This document shows, piece by piece, positions 29,568 through 38,577 of a stretch of DNA of 48,671 bases. This DNA is from Anaerolineales bacterium. GTDB taxonomy: Bacteria; Chloroflexota; Anaerolineae; Anaerolineales; Villigracilaceae. Where the stretch lies: the NCBI GenBank assembly GCA_020847435.1, contig JADLBX010000038.1:1-48671 (forward strand), in the 5' to 3' direction. Below the pieces are notes generated by a model that was not told the origin of the DNA, made no database searches, and worked only from the letters and a program-made list of their open reading frames with translations. Within the stretch, counting starts at the first letter, position 1, and each line of letters opens with the position of its first letter. A program made the translations under genes and the position numbers.

Positions 29568-30644
29568 ATGAGTATCGAGTTTATTCTTCGGATTGTCGGT
29601 ATGGCGTTTGTCGGAATCATTGCAGGCTTTTGGGGGTACAGTTTGGGCGGCACAAACTTTGCAGAATCAGTTCGCTATGCGGCGATCATCGGGTTGTTGG
29701 GCGCGCTTACCGGTTTGGTGCTCACGCCGTATGTGACCACGCGTCCCGCGCGTGCGGTGCGCGCCCGCTTGGGGCGGCTTTCGGCGGAGACGTTGTTCGC
29801 CGGGTTGATCGGCATGGTGATGGGCTTGCTCACTGCCGCGTTGCTTGCCTTTCCGCTTTCTTTGTTGCCGGAGCCGTTCGGTCAGATCATGCCGCTGGTT
29901 GGCGTGATCGCGTTCACGTGGCTGGGCATTTCGCTCTTTGTGATGCGGCAGGGAGACATCATGGGTTTGCTCAGCACGCTGAGCGGACGCGGCGGCGAAA
30001 GCGGTTCGTCGTCTTCATGGACAAACCTCAACCGCACCATCTTACTGGATACGAGCGTGATCATTGACGGGCGCGTGGCGGACATTGCCAAAACGGGATT
30101 TTTGCCCGGCACGTTGCTCATCCCGCGCTTCGTGTTGAACGAACTGCAATACATCGCCGATTCGCCGGACGGTTTGCGCCGTCAGCGCGGACGGCGCGGC
30201 ATGGACGTGCTGGCTGAACTGCAAAAACTGCCGAATATCCTCGTGCGCATCAGCGACATCAACGCCGAGGGTGTGCGCGAAGTGGACGATAAACTGGTGG
30301 TGCTGGCGAAGCAACTCAAATGCCCGATCCTGACCAATGATTACAATTTGAACCGCATCGCTGAATTGCAAGGCGTGACCATCCTCAACATCAACGAACT
30401 GGCAAACGCGGTCAAATCGGTGGTTCTGCCCGCCGAACGCATGACCTTGAACATTTTCCAGGAAGGTAAGGAGCATGGTCAGGGCGTGGGCTACATGGAC
30501 GACGGCACGATGGTGGTGGTGGAGAACGGTCACGATTACATCGGCGAGTACAAGGAAGTGGTGGTGACGAAAGTCCTGCAAACCGCCGCCGGGCGCATGA
30601 TCTTCGCGCGCGTCGAGGAAGATAATGGGAAGAGGAAGAAGTAA
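29568..30644 (+). CDS. PIN and TRAM domain membrane protein (YacL-like)
   Basis: The 358-residue protein has four N-terminal membrane helices (about 5-26, 36-56, 74-97, 105-126), a Ser/Gly linker, then a PIN ribonuclease-fold domain (157-280) starting ILLDTSVIIDGR with acids D161 and D167 and later D in EVDDKLVVLA and TNDYNLN. A C-terminal TRAM RNA-binding domain (about 285-345, GVGYMDDGTMVVVENG) follows. This is the YacL architecture, probably a membrane-tethered RNase, role unknown. The classical neighbours of yacL (ispD, cysS) are partly kept: cysS follows 80 nt downstream on the same strand. Confidence 0.92.
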   Translation: MSIEFILRIVGMAFVGIIAGFWGYSLGGTNFAESVRYAAIIGLLGALTGLVLTPYVTTRPARAVRARLGRLSAETLFAGLIGMVMGLLTAALLAFPLSLLPEPFGQIMPLVGVIAFTWLGISLFVMRQGDIMGLLSTLSGRGGESGSSSSWTNLNRTILLDTSVIIDGRVADIAKTGFLPGTLLIPRFVLNELQYIADSPDGLRRQRGRRGMDVLAELQKLPNILVRISDINAEGVREVDDKLVVLAKQLKCPILTNDYNLNRIAELQGVTILNINELANAVKSVVLPAERMTLNIFQEGKEHGQGVGYMDDGTMVVVENGHDYIGEYKEVVVTKVLQTAAGRMIFARVEEDNGKRKK

Positions 30645-30649
30645 CAAAG

Positions 30650-30712
30650 TAAACACGTAGACATGTAAACACGTACTCTTGCTCCTTGTCTACCTGTGTA
30701 CTTGTCTACCTA
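30650..30712 (+). repeat. GTAAACAxGTAGACA-class repeat
   Basis: Short direct repeats of GTAAACACG and GTAGACA (30657-30663) face two copies of TGTCTAC (30687-30693 and 30703-30709), forming alternative hairpins just after the PIN-TRAM stop. Relatives are at 43795-43833 and 45948-46056. Confidence 0.6.
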
Positions 30713-30724
30713 CTCCGGTGAAAA

Positions 30725-32122
30725 ATGATTCGACTTTACAACACCCTCACCCGCAAAAAAGAAGATTTCGTCACGCTTGAGCCGAACCGCGTCAAACTAT
30801 ACGTCTGTGGCGTGACGGTGTACAACGACGCGCATGTCGGTCACGCCATGTCTGCCATCGTGTTCGACATCGTCCGCCGTTACCTTGAATATCGCGGCTA
30901 TGAAGTCAAGCACGTGATGAACTACACCGACGTGGACGACAAGATCATCAACCGCGCCAACGCGCTCGGCGAAGACCCGCTCAAACTGTCGCAACGCTAT
31001 ATCGAAGATTACGCCAAGAATCTCGCCGACCTGAACGTCTTGCCTGCCACGTCGAATCCGCAGGTGAGCAAGACCATGCCGCTCATCATCAAATTTATCG
31101 AAGGTCTCATCGAAAAAGAACACGCTTATCCCGCGCCCAACGGCGACGTGTACTTCCGCGTAGTCAGCGATGAGGATTACGGCAAACTCTCCGGGCGCAA
31201 ACTCGAAGACATGCAAGCGGGCGCGCGCGTCGAAGTCGGCGAGATGAAACAACACCCGATGGACTTCGCCCTTTGGAAAGCCGCGAAGCCCGGCGAAATT
31301 TCATGGGACAGTCCGTGGGGCAAGGGTCGTCCCGGCTGGCACATCGAATGTTCCGCGATGAACCTCGCCGAACTCGGCGAACAGATCGACATTCACGGCG
31401 GCGGCAACGACCTCATCTTCCCGCATCACGAAAACGAGATCGCGCAGACCGAATCCTACACCGGCAAGCAATTCGCCCGCTATTGGATTCACAACGGCAT
31501 GTTGCAACTCGGCGGCGAAAAAATGTCCAAGTCGCTGGGCAACATCATCAGCATCCACGATTTTTTGAAGACGCGCTCCGCCGACGTGATGCGCATGCTC
31601 GTGCTGATGGGATCGTACCGCGCGCCGCTGATCTTCAACGACGAGACGCAAGACGCCGCCGAAAAATCGCTGGACCGCGTCAAATCCGCCCTTCGACCTG
31701 CCTCGCCCTCCGCCAGCGGACTCGCCGCTGGAGCCGCCGCCGAACTCGCCGCGCAAGCGGAATCCACAAAGCAAGCTTTCATCGCCGCCATGGACGACGA
31801 CTTCAATTCCCCGCTCGCCCTTGCCGCGTTGTACGAACTTGTCAAAGCCATCAACACCGCACGCGATAACGGCGCAAACGACGATCAACTTGCGCCCGCG
31901 CAAAACGCCTTGCGCGAACTGACCGGCGTGTTTGGCTTGCAACTCAAGGAAAAGACCGGCTCCAGCGAAGCCGAAGCGCAAGTCAAAGCGCTGATCGCCG
32001 AACGCAACGAAGCGCGCAAACAAAAAAACTGGGCGCGCTCAGACGAACTCCGCGACCAACTCAAAGCGCTGGGCGTAGCCATCGAAGACAGCAAAGACGG
32101 CACAACGTGGAGATGGAGTTAG
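30725..32122 (+). CDS. cysS: Cysteinyl-tRNA synthetase
   Basis: Class I synthetase charging tRNA-Cys. The 465-residue protein is full length: zinc/cysteine-site C28 ([15 protein letters not shown]), HIGH-type HVGH at 37-40, the zinc-binding [31 protein letters not shown] segment, KMSKS with K266-M267-S268-K269-S270, and a DALR helical domain plus a C-terminal [36 protein letters not shown]. The Ala/Ser-rich linker near 325-345 ([19 protein letters not shown]) is unusually low in complexity. A strong terminator follows. Confidence 0.97.
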   Translation: MIRLYNTLTRKKEDFVTLEPNRVKLYVCGVTVYNDAHVGHAMSAIVFDIVRRYLEYRGYEVKHVMNYTDVDDKIINRANALGEDPLKLSQRYIEDYAKNLADLNVLPATSNPQVSKTMPLIIKFIEGLIEKEHAYPAPNGDVYFRVVSDEDYGKLSGRKLEDMQAGARVEVGEMKQHPMDFALWKAAKPGEISWDSPWGKGRPGWHIECSAMNLAELGEQIDIHGGGNDLIFPHHENEIAQTESYTGKQFARYWIHNGMLQLGGEKMSKSLGNIISIHDFLKTRSADVMRMLVLMGSYRAPLIFNDETQDAAEKSLDRVKSALRPASPSASGLAAGAAAELAAQAESTKQAFIAAMDDDFNSPLALAALYELVKAINTARDNGANDDQLAPAQNALRELTGVFGLQLKEKTGSSEAEAQVKALIAERNEARKQKNWARSDELRDQLKALGVAIEDSKDGTTWRWS

Positions 32123-32148
32123 TTGGATAGTTGTTTAGTTGGTTCGTC

Positions 32149-32183
32149 AAAACTTCTGGGATGAACGTCTCGGAAGTTTTTTT
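32149..32183 (+). terminator. Intrinsic terminator after cysS
   Basis: Thirteen nucleotides at 32149-32161 pair with 32168-32180 (two G-U pairs, loop TGAACG), ending in seven T residues to 32183. Confidence 0.85.
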
Positions 32184-32190
32184 ATGAAGG

Positions 32191-32196
32191 TATAAT
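32191..32196 (+). promoter_or_regulatory. TATAAT box of a probably leaderless transcript
   Basis: Perfect TATAAT ends 6 nt before the ATG at 32203, directly behind the cysS terminator; no ribosome site lies between. Confidence 0.6.
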
Positions 32197-32202
32197 TACT
32201 GC

Positions 32203-32418
32203 ATGAACAAGGAAGAAATCCGCTATCACCTACGCGGGCGTTGGAAAGAGATTGAAGAGATCGAACTGCGGGAACTGCGCGCCATGAGCATGGAGACCCG
32301 ACTGAAGCAAATGAACGAGATCTGGAAACTCGGAAAAGGGCTTGGGTTTTCCGCCATAGTGGATGAAAGCGAGCTTGAAGTCTTTCGACGCTGGGCGAAA
32401 TTGAAAGGGGAAGAATGA
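32203..32418 (+). CDS. Small helical protein, partner of the nucleotidyltransferase (antitoxin candidate)
   Basis: The 71 residues are almost wholly helical and charged: NKEEIRYHLRGRWKEIEEIELRELRAMSMETRLKQMNEIWKLGKGLG, then DESELEVFRRWAKLKGEE. I do not recognise a named family. It has no ribosome site and a TATAAT box 6 nt before its ATG. Its stop overlaps the nucleotidyltransferase start by 4 nt (ATGA), so the two proteins are made together. Small helical protein plus nucleotidyltransferase is the layout of several toxin-antitoxin modules, but which role this protein plays is inference. Confidence 0.65.
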   Translation: MNKEEIRYHLRGRWKEIEEIELRELRAMSMETRLKQMNEIWKLGKGLGFSAIVDESELEVFRRWAKLKGEE

Positions 32419-32999
32419 CTCTCCCCGACGATCTCGCCTCCTTGATCGAGCCTCTCAAAGATTTACAGAATCTACTTGACCGATATGACGAACGAGGCGT
32501 AATCATTGGCGGGATCGCGATCGGTTTTTTGGGAAAGCCCCGCTTAACGGTTGACTTGGACGCGATGTTTCTCGCGTCCTTCGCAGATATTCCCCGAATT
32601 CTTGAGCTTGCACAGGCGGAGGGGATCGAGCCCCGCGAAAAGGATGTCGCAAACTTTGCAAAAAGAAGCCGCGTGCTTTTGATGCGCCATAAAAAAAGCG
32701 GAATCAATATTGATATTTCCCTCGGCATCTTGCCTTTTGAAATCGAAGTCGTCGAACGGAGCGTCAAACATGATGCGGGCGCAGTGCGCGTTCGATTACC
32801 GACGCCGGAAGACTTGATCATCATGAAGGCAATTGCCCGTCGCCCAAAAGATTTGGTGGATATTGGCGAAATACAAGCAAACAACCCCAACCTCGACCTC
32901 GCCCGCATCAAATACTGGGTCGAGGAATTTGCCAAAGTTTTGGAATCGCCTGAACTATGGGGGGAGATCGAAGCGATCTTGAAAGAATCGCAATCGTAA
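32415..32999 (+). CDS. Nucleotidyltransferase-fold protein (AbiEii/DUF6036-like)
   Basis: The 194-residue protein has the minimal nucleotidyltransferase signature: VIIGGIAIGFLGKPRLTVDLDAMF at 29-52, with G32-G33 and the metal acids D47 and D49, and a third acid likely in INIDISLG near 99. A helical C-terminal part contains LPTPEDLIIMKAIARRPKDLVDI, the K.A...KD..D motif found in AbiEii-type and DUF6036 proteins. Toxins of this superfamily (AbiEii, MenT) modify tRNA or other substrates; this could instead be an antibiotic-type or housekeeping transferase. It is the second gene of a 4-nt-overlapping pair. Confidence 0.78.
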   Translation: MTLPDDLASLIEPLKDLQNLLDRYDERGVIIGGIAIGFLGKPRLTVDLDAMFLASFADIPRILELAQAEGIEPREKDVANFAKRSRVLLMRHKKSGINIDISLGILPFEIEVVERSVKHDAGAVRVRLPTPEDLIIMKAIARRPKDLVDIGEIQANNPNLDLARIKYWVEEFAKVLESPELWGEIEAILKESQS

Positions 33000-33086
33000 G
33001 CGCGGATAACGCAGGATAGGTTGCGGACGTCCTTTTCATTGCCGCTTGTCAGCGGTTAACACCCTCCAACACCTTCAGGAGTCAAC

Positions 33087-33974
33087 ATGCTCAAAGTCGG
33101 ATACATCGGATTGGGATTGATGGGCAAATCCATCGCGCGCAATATCCTCAAAGCGGGATTCCCACTCGTGATCCACAACCGTTCGCGCGCCGCAGTGGAT
33201 GAACTGGTCGCGGAAGGCGCGACCGCCGCTTCTTCCCCCAGTGAGGTTGCTTCGCACGTGGACGCGGTCTTCACCAACCTGCCCGACACGCCCGACGTCG
33301 AAAGCGTTGTCCTCGGCAAAAACGGAATCATCGAAGGCGCCCACGACGGGTTGATCTACGTGGATAACTCGACGATCAAGCCTGCCTCGGCGCGGATGAT
33401 CGCCGAAAAACTGAAAGCGAAAAATGTGTTCGCGCTCGACGCGCCCGTTTCAGGCGGCGACATCGGCGCGCGCAACGGCACGCTCACCATCATGGTCGGC
33501 GGCGAGGCACCCGCGTTGGAACGCGTCATGCCGATTTTTCTCGCGATGGGCAAAACAGTCACACACGTCGGCGACGCGGGAGCGGGTCAGGTGGCGAAAG
33601 CCGCCAACCAGATCATGGTCGCCGCGCAGATGGTCGCGATGGGCGAGTTGCTCGTCTTCTCGAAAAAAGCGGGCGTGGACCCGCGCAAAGTGGTGGACGC
33701 GATCAAAGGCGGCGCGGCGCAATGCTGGACGCTGGACGTCAAGCCGCCGCGCTTGTTCGACGGCAATCGTAACCCCGGCTTCAAGGCGCACATGCAATTG
33801 AAAGATTTGCGAATCGTTATGGAGACCGCGCAAGAATACGGCATCCCGATTTCGTCCACGATCGAGAATACAAAATTGTTTCAGCAAATGATCGACGCGG
33901 GCATGGGCGAACTCGATAACTCGGCGGTAGTCGGCGTGATCGAGAAGTTGGCGGGGGTTGGAATTTTGGATTGA
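33087..33974 (+). CDS. 3-hydroxyisobutyrate dehydrogenase family oxidoreductase
   Basis: Beta-hydroxyacid dehydrogenase of 295 residues. The Rossmann site is GLGLMGKSIARN at 7-18. The substrate motif is DAPVSGGDIGARNGTLTIMVGG near 116-137 and the catalytic Lys lies in GAGQVAKAANQ (about 172). The helical C-domain ends AVVGVIEKLAGV. The family covers 3-hydroxyisobutyrate dehydrogenase, tartronate semialdehyde reductase (GarR/GlxR) and glyoxylate/succinic-semialdehyde reductases; DNSTIKP and SGGDIGA do not single out one. It stands alone, followed by a GTAGGGGCAC-class palindrome. Confidence 0.92.
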   Translation: MLKVGYIGLGLMGKSIARNILKAGFPLVIHNRSRAAVDELVAEGATAASSPSEVASHVDAVFTNLPDTPDVESVVLGKNGIIEGAHDGLIYVDNSTIKPASARMIAEKLKAKNVFALDAPVSGGDIGARNGTLTIMVGGEAPALERVMPIFLAMGKTVTHVGDAGAGQVAKAANQIMVAAQMVAMGELLVFSKKAGVDPRKVVDAIKGGAAQCWTLDVKPPRLFDGNRNPGFKAHMQLKDLRIVMETAQEYGIPISSTIENTKLFQQMIDAGMGELDNSAVVGVIEKLAGVGILD

Positions 33975-33978
33975 TTTC

Positions 33979-34037
33979 GTAGGGGCACAGCGAATCCTGA
34001 TAGATTTTGACGATTGACCGTTTCGCTGTGCCCCTAC
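33979..34037. repeat. GTAGGGGCACAGCG-class palindrome
   Basis: Arms 33979-33994 and 34022-34037 are perfectly complementary (16 bp) with a 27-nt loop. The same arm recurs at 42263-42277/42308-42322, and a looser relative at 3017-3055. Confidence 0.85.
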
Positions 34038-34052
34038 ACGACATGAAATAAA

Positions 34053-34940
34053 ATGAAAAAATATCTCCCCTACATCCGCGATTATTTCCTCATCATCCTC
34101 GCCGCGTTGATTCAGGCGTTCTCGCTGCGCACGTTTTTCATCCCCGCCAATCTTGCCTCGGGAGGCGTGAGCGGCATTTCTCAATTGATCAATCACTTTA
34201 CAGGTTGGCCCATCGGCTTGTTGATTCTGATTGGCAACATTCCGCTATTTGTATTAGGCTGGCGGTTCCTCGGCGGCTACCGCTTTGCCATGCGGACAGC
34301 AGTCGCCATTTTGGCATACTCAATGTTTATTGATCTGCTCCCGAGCACTCCCCTGTTTGCGGAGGGCGGCGCGGGCGCGGCTTTGATCCGCGACCTGCAA
34401 GGCGATATTTTCCTCAACACACTGTACGGCGCCATCGTCAGCGGAATCGGCTATGGGCTGATCTATCGCGCCCGCGGCACCAGCGGCGGCTCGGATATTC
34501 TCGCGCGCATCCTCAACAATTGGCGCGGGATCCCCATCACACAAAGCTATCTGTTTGTTGATTCGGCCGTCATCCTCGGCGCGGGGTTTGTGTTCGGATG
34601 GAAACAGGCGCTTTATGCAATGATCGCCCTCTACGTGAGCGGACTTGTCGCCGAAACGACTCTCGAAGGCGGAACAAGCGTCCGCACGGCGATGATCGTC
34701 ACCAGCCAACCCGACGCCGTCTCACAACGCATCCTCGACGAACTTGTGCGCGGCGTGACCGTCCTCGAAGGCGCGGGCGCGTACACCAAAGCGGACCGTC
34801 CTGTGTTGTATTGCGTCATCACCCGCGCGGAAGTCGCGACGCTCAAAGCCATCGTCAACGAATGCGACCCGCACGCGTTCATGGTCATCGGCGTGGCGCA
34901 TGAGGTGTTGGGTGAGGGGTTCAAGCCGATTAAATCGTAA
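34053..34940 (+). CDS. YitT family membrane protein (DUF161 plus DUF2179)
   Basis: The 295-residue protein has five or six membrane helices in the first 200 residues (YitT_membrane: LIQAFSLRTFFIPANLASGGVSGISQLI, GNIPLFVLGW, GLIYRARGTSGGSDILARILN) and a C-terminal cytoplasmic DUF2179 domain (TSQPDAVSQRILDELVRGVTVLEGAGAYT, then PVLYCVITRAEVATLKAIVNECDPHAFMVI). This is the standard YitT layout; the transported or sensed substrate is unknown. The stop codon lies in a cruciform repeat shared with the convergent era gene. Confidence 0.94.
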   Translation: MKKYLPYIRDYFLIILAALIQAFSLRTFFIPANLASGGVSGISQLINHFTGWPIGLLILIGNIPLFVLGWRFLGGYRFAMRTAVAILAYSMFIDLLPSTPLFAEGGAGAALIRDLQGDIFLNTLYGAIVSGIGYGLIYRARGTSGGSDILARILNNWRGIPITQSYLFVDSAVILGAGFVFGWKQALYAMIALYVSGLVAETTLEGGTSVRTAMIVTSQPDAVSQRILDELVRGVTVLEGAGAYTKADRPVLYCVITRAEVATLKAIVNECDPHAFMVIGVAHEVLGEGFKPIKS

Positions 34941-34986
34941 CGCGACATTTATGTCGCTTGGTGTTGCGAGATAAATCTCGCGTTAC
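34937..34986. repeat. Cruciform repeat shared by the ends of yitT-like gene and era
   Basis: Outer stem 34937-34945 with 34978-34986 encloses two hairpins, CGACAT/ATGTCG and GCGAGAT/ATCTCGC. It includes both convergent stop codons. Confidence 0.7.
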
Positions 34987-35900
34987 CGCCGTTTCTTTTT
35001 CCCCATCCGATACCCCAGCCTTTGCATCGCGTTCTCGTTATTGCGCCAATCTTTCAACACTTTGGCGCGCAATTCCAAAAACACGGGTCGCCCGCCCATC
35101 TCTTCGATCTCTTTGCGCGCCGCGCTGCCGATGGCTTTCAACATCTTGCCGCCCTCGCCGATCACGATTCCCTTTTGCGACTCGCGCTCCACAAAGATCG
35201 TCGCGCCGATGTACAACATCCCATTCTCGCGCTCCTTGAACTCGTCAATCCGCACGCCCACGCCGTGCGGCACTTCCTCGCGCAATTTATGCAAACACGC
35301 CTCACGGATCAAATCGGCGGCGATGTCGCGCTCGTACGAATCGGTGACTTGATCCTCCTCGAACTCGGGCGCGCGAAACGGACTCAACGACACGAGCAAC
35401 TCGATCAAGTCATCGAGATTCTGATTCTGCGCGGCGGAGATGGAAATCACTCTCGCGTCTCTTCGCAGGGACGCCTGATACGCTTCGAGATGCGGACTCG
35501 ACTCGTCGGCGGGGAAAAGGTCGAGTTTGTTCGCGGCAAGCACAAGGGAGGTCCGACGCGGGAGTTTGCCGAGGAGGAGTCCGATCTGCCTGTCCTCTTC
35601 CGTCGGCGGGACGGATGAATCCACCAGCCAGAGAATCACATCCATGCCTGCGAGCGATTCTTCGGCTTCGCGATTCAAAAACTCGCCGAGTTTGTGCCGC
35701 GCCTTGTGAATGCCGGGCGTATCCACGAACACGAGTTGATATTTGTCGCTGGTGAGAATCCCCAGCTGACGCTTGCGCGTGGTCTGCGGCTTCGGCGACA
35801 CCGCCGCGATCTTCTGCCCCAACAACGCGTTGACCAGCGTTGATTTCCCAACGTTGGGCCTGCCGATGATCGCGACAAATCCTGTTCTGAAATCGTTCAT
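34983..35900 (-). CDS. era: GTPase Era
   Basis: Era is an essential GTPase that assists maturation of 16S rRNA and 30S assembly. In 305 residues: G1 GRPNVGKST at 13-21, G2 region KPQTTRKR, G3 DTPG, G4 NKLD, and a C-terminal KH domain (GIVIGEGGKMLKAIGSAARKEIE) binding the 3' end of 16S rRNA. The start is ATG 35900, overlapping the TGA of the GT39 gene by 4 nt; longer in-frame starts lack family support. Being in an overlapping operon behind a glycosyltransferase and a DMT transporter is unusual for era, which normally follows rnc or ybeY. Confidence 0.96.
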   Translation of the reverse strand: MNDFRTGFVAIIGRPNVGKSTLVNALLGQKIAAVSPKPQTTRKRQLGILTSDKYQLVFVDTPGIHKARHKLGEFLNREAEESLAGMDVILWLVDSSVPPTEEDRQIGLLLGKLPRRTSLVLAANKLDLFPADESSPHLEAYQASLRRDARVISISAAQNQNLDDLIELLVSLSPFRAPEFEEDQVTDSYERDIAADLIREACLHKLREEVPHGVGVRIDEFKERENGMLYIGATIFVERESQKGIVIGEGGKMLKAIGSAARKEIEEMGGRPVFLELRAKVLKDWRNNENAMQRLGYRMGKKKRR

Positions 35901-37537
35901 TTGATTCGCTCGTAGATGCGAATTTCGGGATTCGCTATCGCGACGCTCACTTGCGGCAGATACCACGGCAATTCATATTTGAATTCGGCGAGGAGGCGGT
36001 AATGCTCGGTGCCGCCTGTTGCGAGTTGTTTGAAAAATTCACACTCGTTCGGCAGTTGTTCGCACACATGCGGATCGTCGAAGCGGCTCGCGGTGAAACT
36101 ATCCACAATTAAGTAATCGGCGCCGCGGTCGAGCAAGCCTGCCTCCGCTTTGTTGAATTCGTACGGCTTGTCGGTGGGAACGCCCGCGTCGATCGTCCCC
36201 ATTTGGATGTACAAGGGATAATTATGTTCGCGTTCAAAAAATCCATCGGGGTAGGTGGGTGGATAATTGGTGTGCTCGAGGGAAGTTCCAGGACGCAGGG
36301 TTTTCATAAATTCGGTGGCGGGAATGCGCGCGTCGTTGATGAAAAGCAATGCAATGCTGACCAACCGTGCAAAGGAATACAATGCCAGCGCGCCGACGAT
36401 GACAATAACTACCGTCGAGTATATCGGCTTTCCATATCTTTTGATGCGTGCGTAGATTTCTGAAATGAAATACGCCGCAAGGATAGCGAGCATCGGCATG
36501 AAGGTCAGCGTGTAGCGCGGCTGATAGTTGTACGAGATCATGATGGGCAAGTCAAGGATGAAGATACCGAGAAGCAGAATGCCGAAGAAGCCCGCTTGCG
36601 ACGTTCGACTTAATTCCTTGCGCCGCCATTCTTGAATCACACGATAACATGCCCAAATGACCGCGGCGAGGAAGAGAAGATACAACGCCGTCCCAAGACT
36701 TCCCCGCATCATCGGGAATTGACCGACGATGCCGCGCACGCTGTCATCGCGTTGACCCCAGGTCGCTTGCCATTCGAGGGCGGCGAAGACTCGCTTGAAA
36801 AAGTACGCCATCCACGTCAGCGCTTTGGGCGTGCCGAGAGCGAACCCCAAAAAAGTGAGCGCGCCGCTGATGAAGAGCGTCTCGCCGATGGCGAACCAAT
36901 CTTTTTTCAAGTTCTTGAACTGCAGAATTGCATACAGCGCCATCCACGCCGCGACGAGACTTGCGCCTGTGTATTTGCTCGATGCCGCCAAGCCGACAGC
37001 AAAAAAGGACGCGTACAACCAACCGCGACGGTCGGTCTTTGCATAGTTAACAATGAAGAGAGTCGAAAGCGTGACGAAGAAAACCGTGTAGGTGTCGTTG
37101 TGCGCGAACCGTCCGTTGAACGAGAGATCGCTGACGCAGAGCAGGAGCAATCCGCTCAAGCCTGCTGTGGCAAGGCTCCCGCCTGCGCGGCGCGCGATGC
37201 CGAAGGCGAGGGGAATCGTCGCGCCTGCAATGACAGCCGAAAGGACGCGTGAAGCGATCAGGATTTCCGCGTTCGAATATCCCAGCGCGAGGACAATCTT
37301 CCCCAGGTAATACATCACATACTGCGGCAGGTCGGGGTAGTTAAAGTTGTACTCGCTGAATTTCCATTCGCCGTGCAGGGCTTTGATCGAACGGACGACG
37401 ATCTCGTCGGGATGCCAAACGCTGGGCGCGCCCCACGCGATGCCCGGCAGGGTGAACGCGAGGAAGAGCGCGAACAGCGCCAACGGAGTGACGAACTCGT
37501 ATTTTTTCAAAAACGATTTTTCAGGTTTCGGGATCAT
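35897..37537 (-). CDS. GT39-like membrane glycosyltransferase (ArnT/PMT family)
   Basis: Polytopic protein of 546 residues with roughly ten to twelve membrane helices. After TM1 comes the acidic loop motif WHPDE (D44-E45) that replaces the DE/DD metal-catalytic pair of protein mannosyltransferases and ArnT. RFAHNDTYTVFFVTLSTLF and SSKYTGASL follow, and a soluble C-terminal domain (about 430-546) faces the exterior. Such enzymes use polyprenyl-phosphate sugars to glycosylate lipids or proteins outside the membrane. The acceptor is unknown. The start is ATG 37537, overlapping the upstream DMT stop (ATGA). Confidence 0.88.
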   Translation of the reverse strand: MIPKPEKSFLKKYEFVTPLALFALFLAFTLPGIAWGAPSVWHPDEIVVRSIKALHGEWKFSEYNFNYPDLPQYVMYYLGKIVLALGYSNAEILIASRVLSAVIAGATIPLAFGIARRAGGSLATAGLSGLLLLCVSDLSFNGRFAHNDTYTVFFVTLSTLFIVNYAKTDRRGWLYASFFAVGLAASSKYTGASLVAAWMALYAILQFKNLKKDWFAIGETLFISGALTFLGFALGTPKALTWMAYFFKRVFAALEWQATWGQRDDSVRGIVGQFPMMRGSLGTALYLLFLAAVIWACYRVIQEWRRKELSRTSQAGFFGILLLGIFILDLPIMISYNYQPRYTLTFMPMLAILAAYFISEIYARIKRYGKPIYSTVVIVIVGALALYSFARLVSIALLFINDARIPATEFMKTLRPGTSLEHTNYPPTYPDGFFEREHNYPLYIQMGTIDAGVPTDKPYEFNKAEAGLLDRGADYLIVDSFTASRFDDPHVCEQLPNECEFFKQLATGGTEHYRLLAEFKYELPWYLPQVSVAIANPEIRIYERIK

Positions 37538-38457
37538 TTCACCGTTTGCGCTTCTTTGAGAGACGTTTCGTTCGCTTGCGACTTTTGGGCTGGTTTCCAA
37601 TTGACGACCGCGAGGCTGGCGGCGATCAACACCGAGCCTGCAACCAACTGCCACGAAAGGCGCTCGCCTAAAAAGAATACGCCGAGAATCACACCGCCGA
37701 CGGGGAAGAGGTACGTCACCAATGAGGCGCGCGTCGGACCGACCTCGTGGATCAAATACCAGAGCATCAGCACCGCCAAGCCCGAACCAAGCACGCCGAG
37801 CCACAGGAGGGCAACCCAAGTGATGGACAGCGATGGGAATTCGAAGGGTTTTTCAAAAAACGGAGCGACAGCCCACATGAAGAGCGCCGAGGTAATGAGC
37901 GGCATCGCGCCGCGCACTGTGCCATCCACATGTTGAGTGAGTTTGCGCGCGAAGACCGAACTTCCCCCGTAGAAGAGCGAAGCGAGGATCACAGCCGCTT
38001 GCCCGATGATCGAACTGTGCGCGCTGGAGAGTAAGTCTTTGCTCATCAAGACCACAACGCCCGCGAACCCGATCAACAAGCCCGCCACTTTTTGCACGGT
38101 CATTTTATCGTCGTGGAGCATGAAATGGGCGATGACGATGGTGAACAGCGGCACGGTCGCATTGAGGATCGACGCGACCGCCGAGTCAATCGTCTGCTCG
38201 CCCCACGAGATGAGAAAGACGGGGATGGCGAGGCTGGTGGGACCGAGAATGCCGAAGATGATCCACGTGCGCAGGTCGCGGGGCCATTCCACTTTTTGAT
38301 ACACGCCGATGGCGAAGGCTGTGACTGCGCCGAACAACATGCGGAAGGCGGTCAACGCCATGGGACCGATATCTTGCACGCCGATCTTAATCCACAAAAA
38401 CGAGGAACTCCAGATCGCGCCGAGGGTGATGAAGACGAGCCAGTGCTTGGGTTTCAA
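37534..38457 (-). CDS. EamA/DMT-family transporter
   Basis: The 307-residue protein comprises ten membrane helices as two EamA repeats: the first from WLVFITLGAIWSSSFLWIKIG, the second from AAVILASLFYGGSSVFARKL. Typical motifs are P......R.......ARMLF equivalents (ALTAFRMLFGA) and YLFPVGGVILGVFFLGERLSW in the second half. Family members export amino acids, nucleosides or other metabolites; substrate not predictable. It is the first gene of the overlapping unit DMT-GT39-era. Confidence 0.92.
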   Translation of the reverse strand: MKPKHWLVFITLGAIWSSSFLWIKIGVQDIGPMALTAFRMLFGAVTAFAIGVYQKVEWPRDLRTWIIFGILGPTSLAIPVFLISWGEQTIDSAVASILNATVPLFTIVIAHFMLHDDKMTVQKVAGLLIGFAGVVVLMSKDLLSSAHSSIIGQAAVILASLFYGGSSVFARKLTQHVDGTVRGAMPLITSALFMWAVAPFFEKPFEFPSLSITWVALLWLGVLGSGLAVLMLWYLIHEVGPTRASLVTYLFPVGGVILGVFFLGERLSWQLVAGSVLIAASLAVVNWKPAQKSQANETSLKEAQTVK

Positions 38458-38577
38458 TTTTTCTCCTTATGAAAAGCGGGAACGTTGCAATTACGATGGA
38501 TTGATTTTGAAATTTATTACGTGCGGCAGATTGTATGAAACCCGCAAAGTTTTGCCGACCCGATTCTTGCTCTTTCT

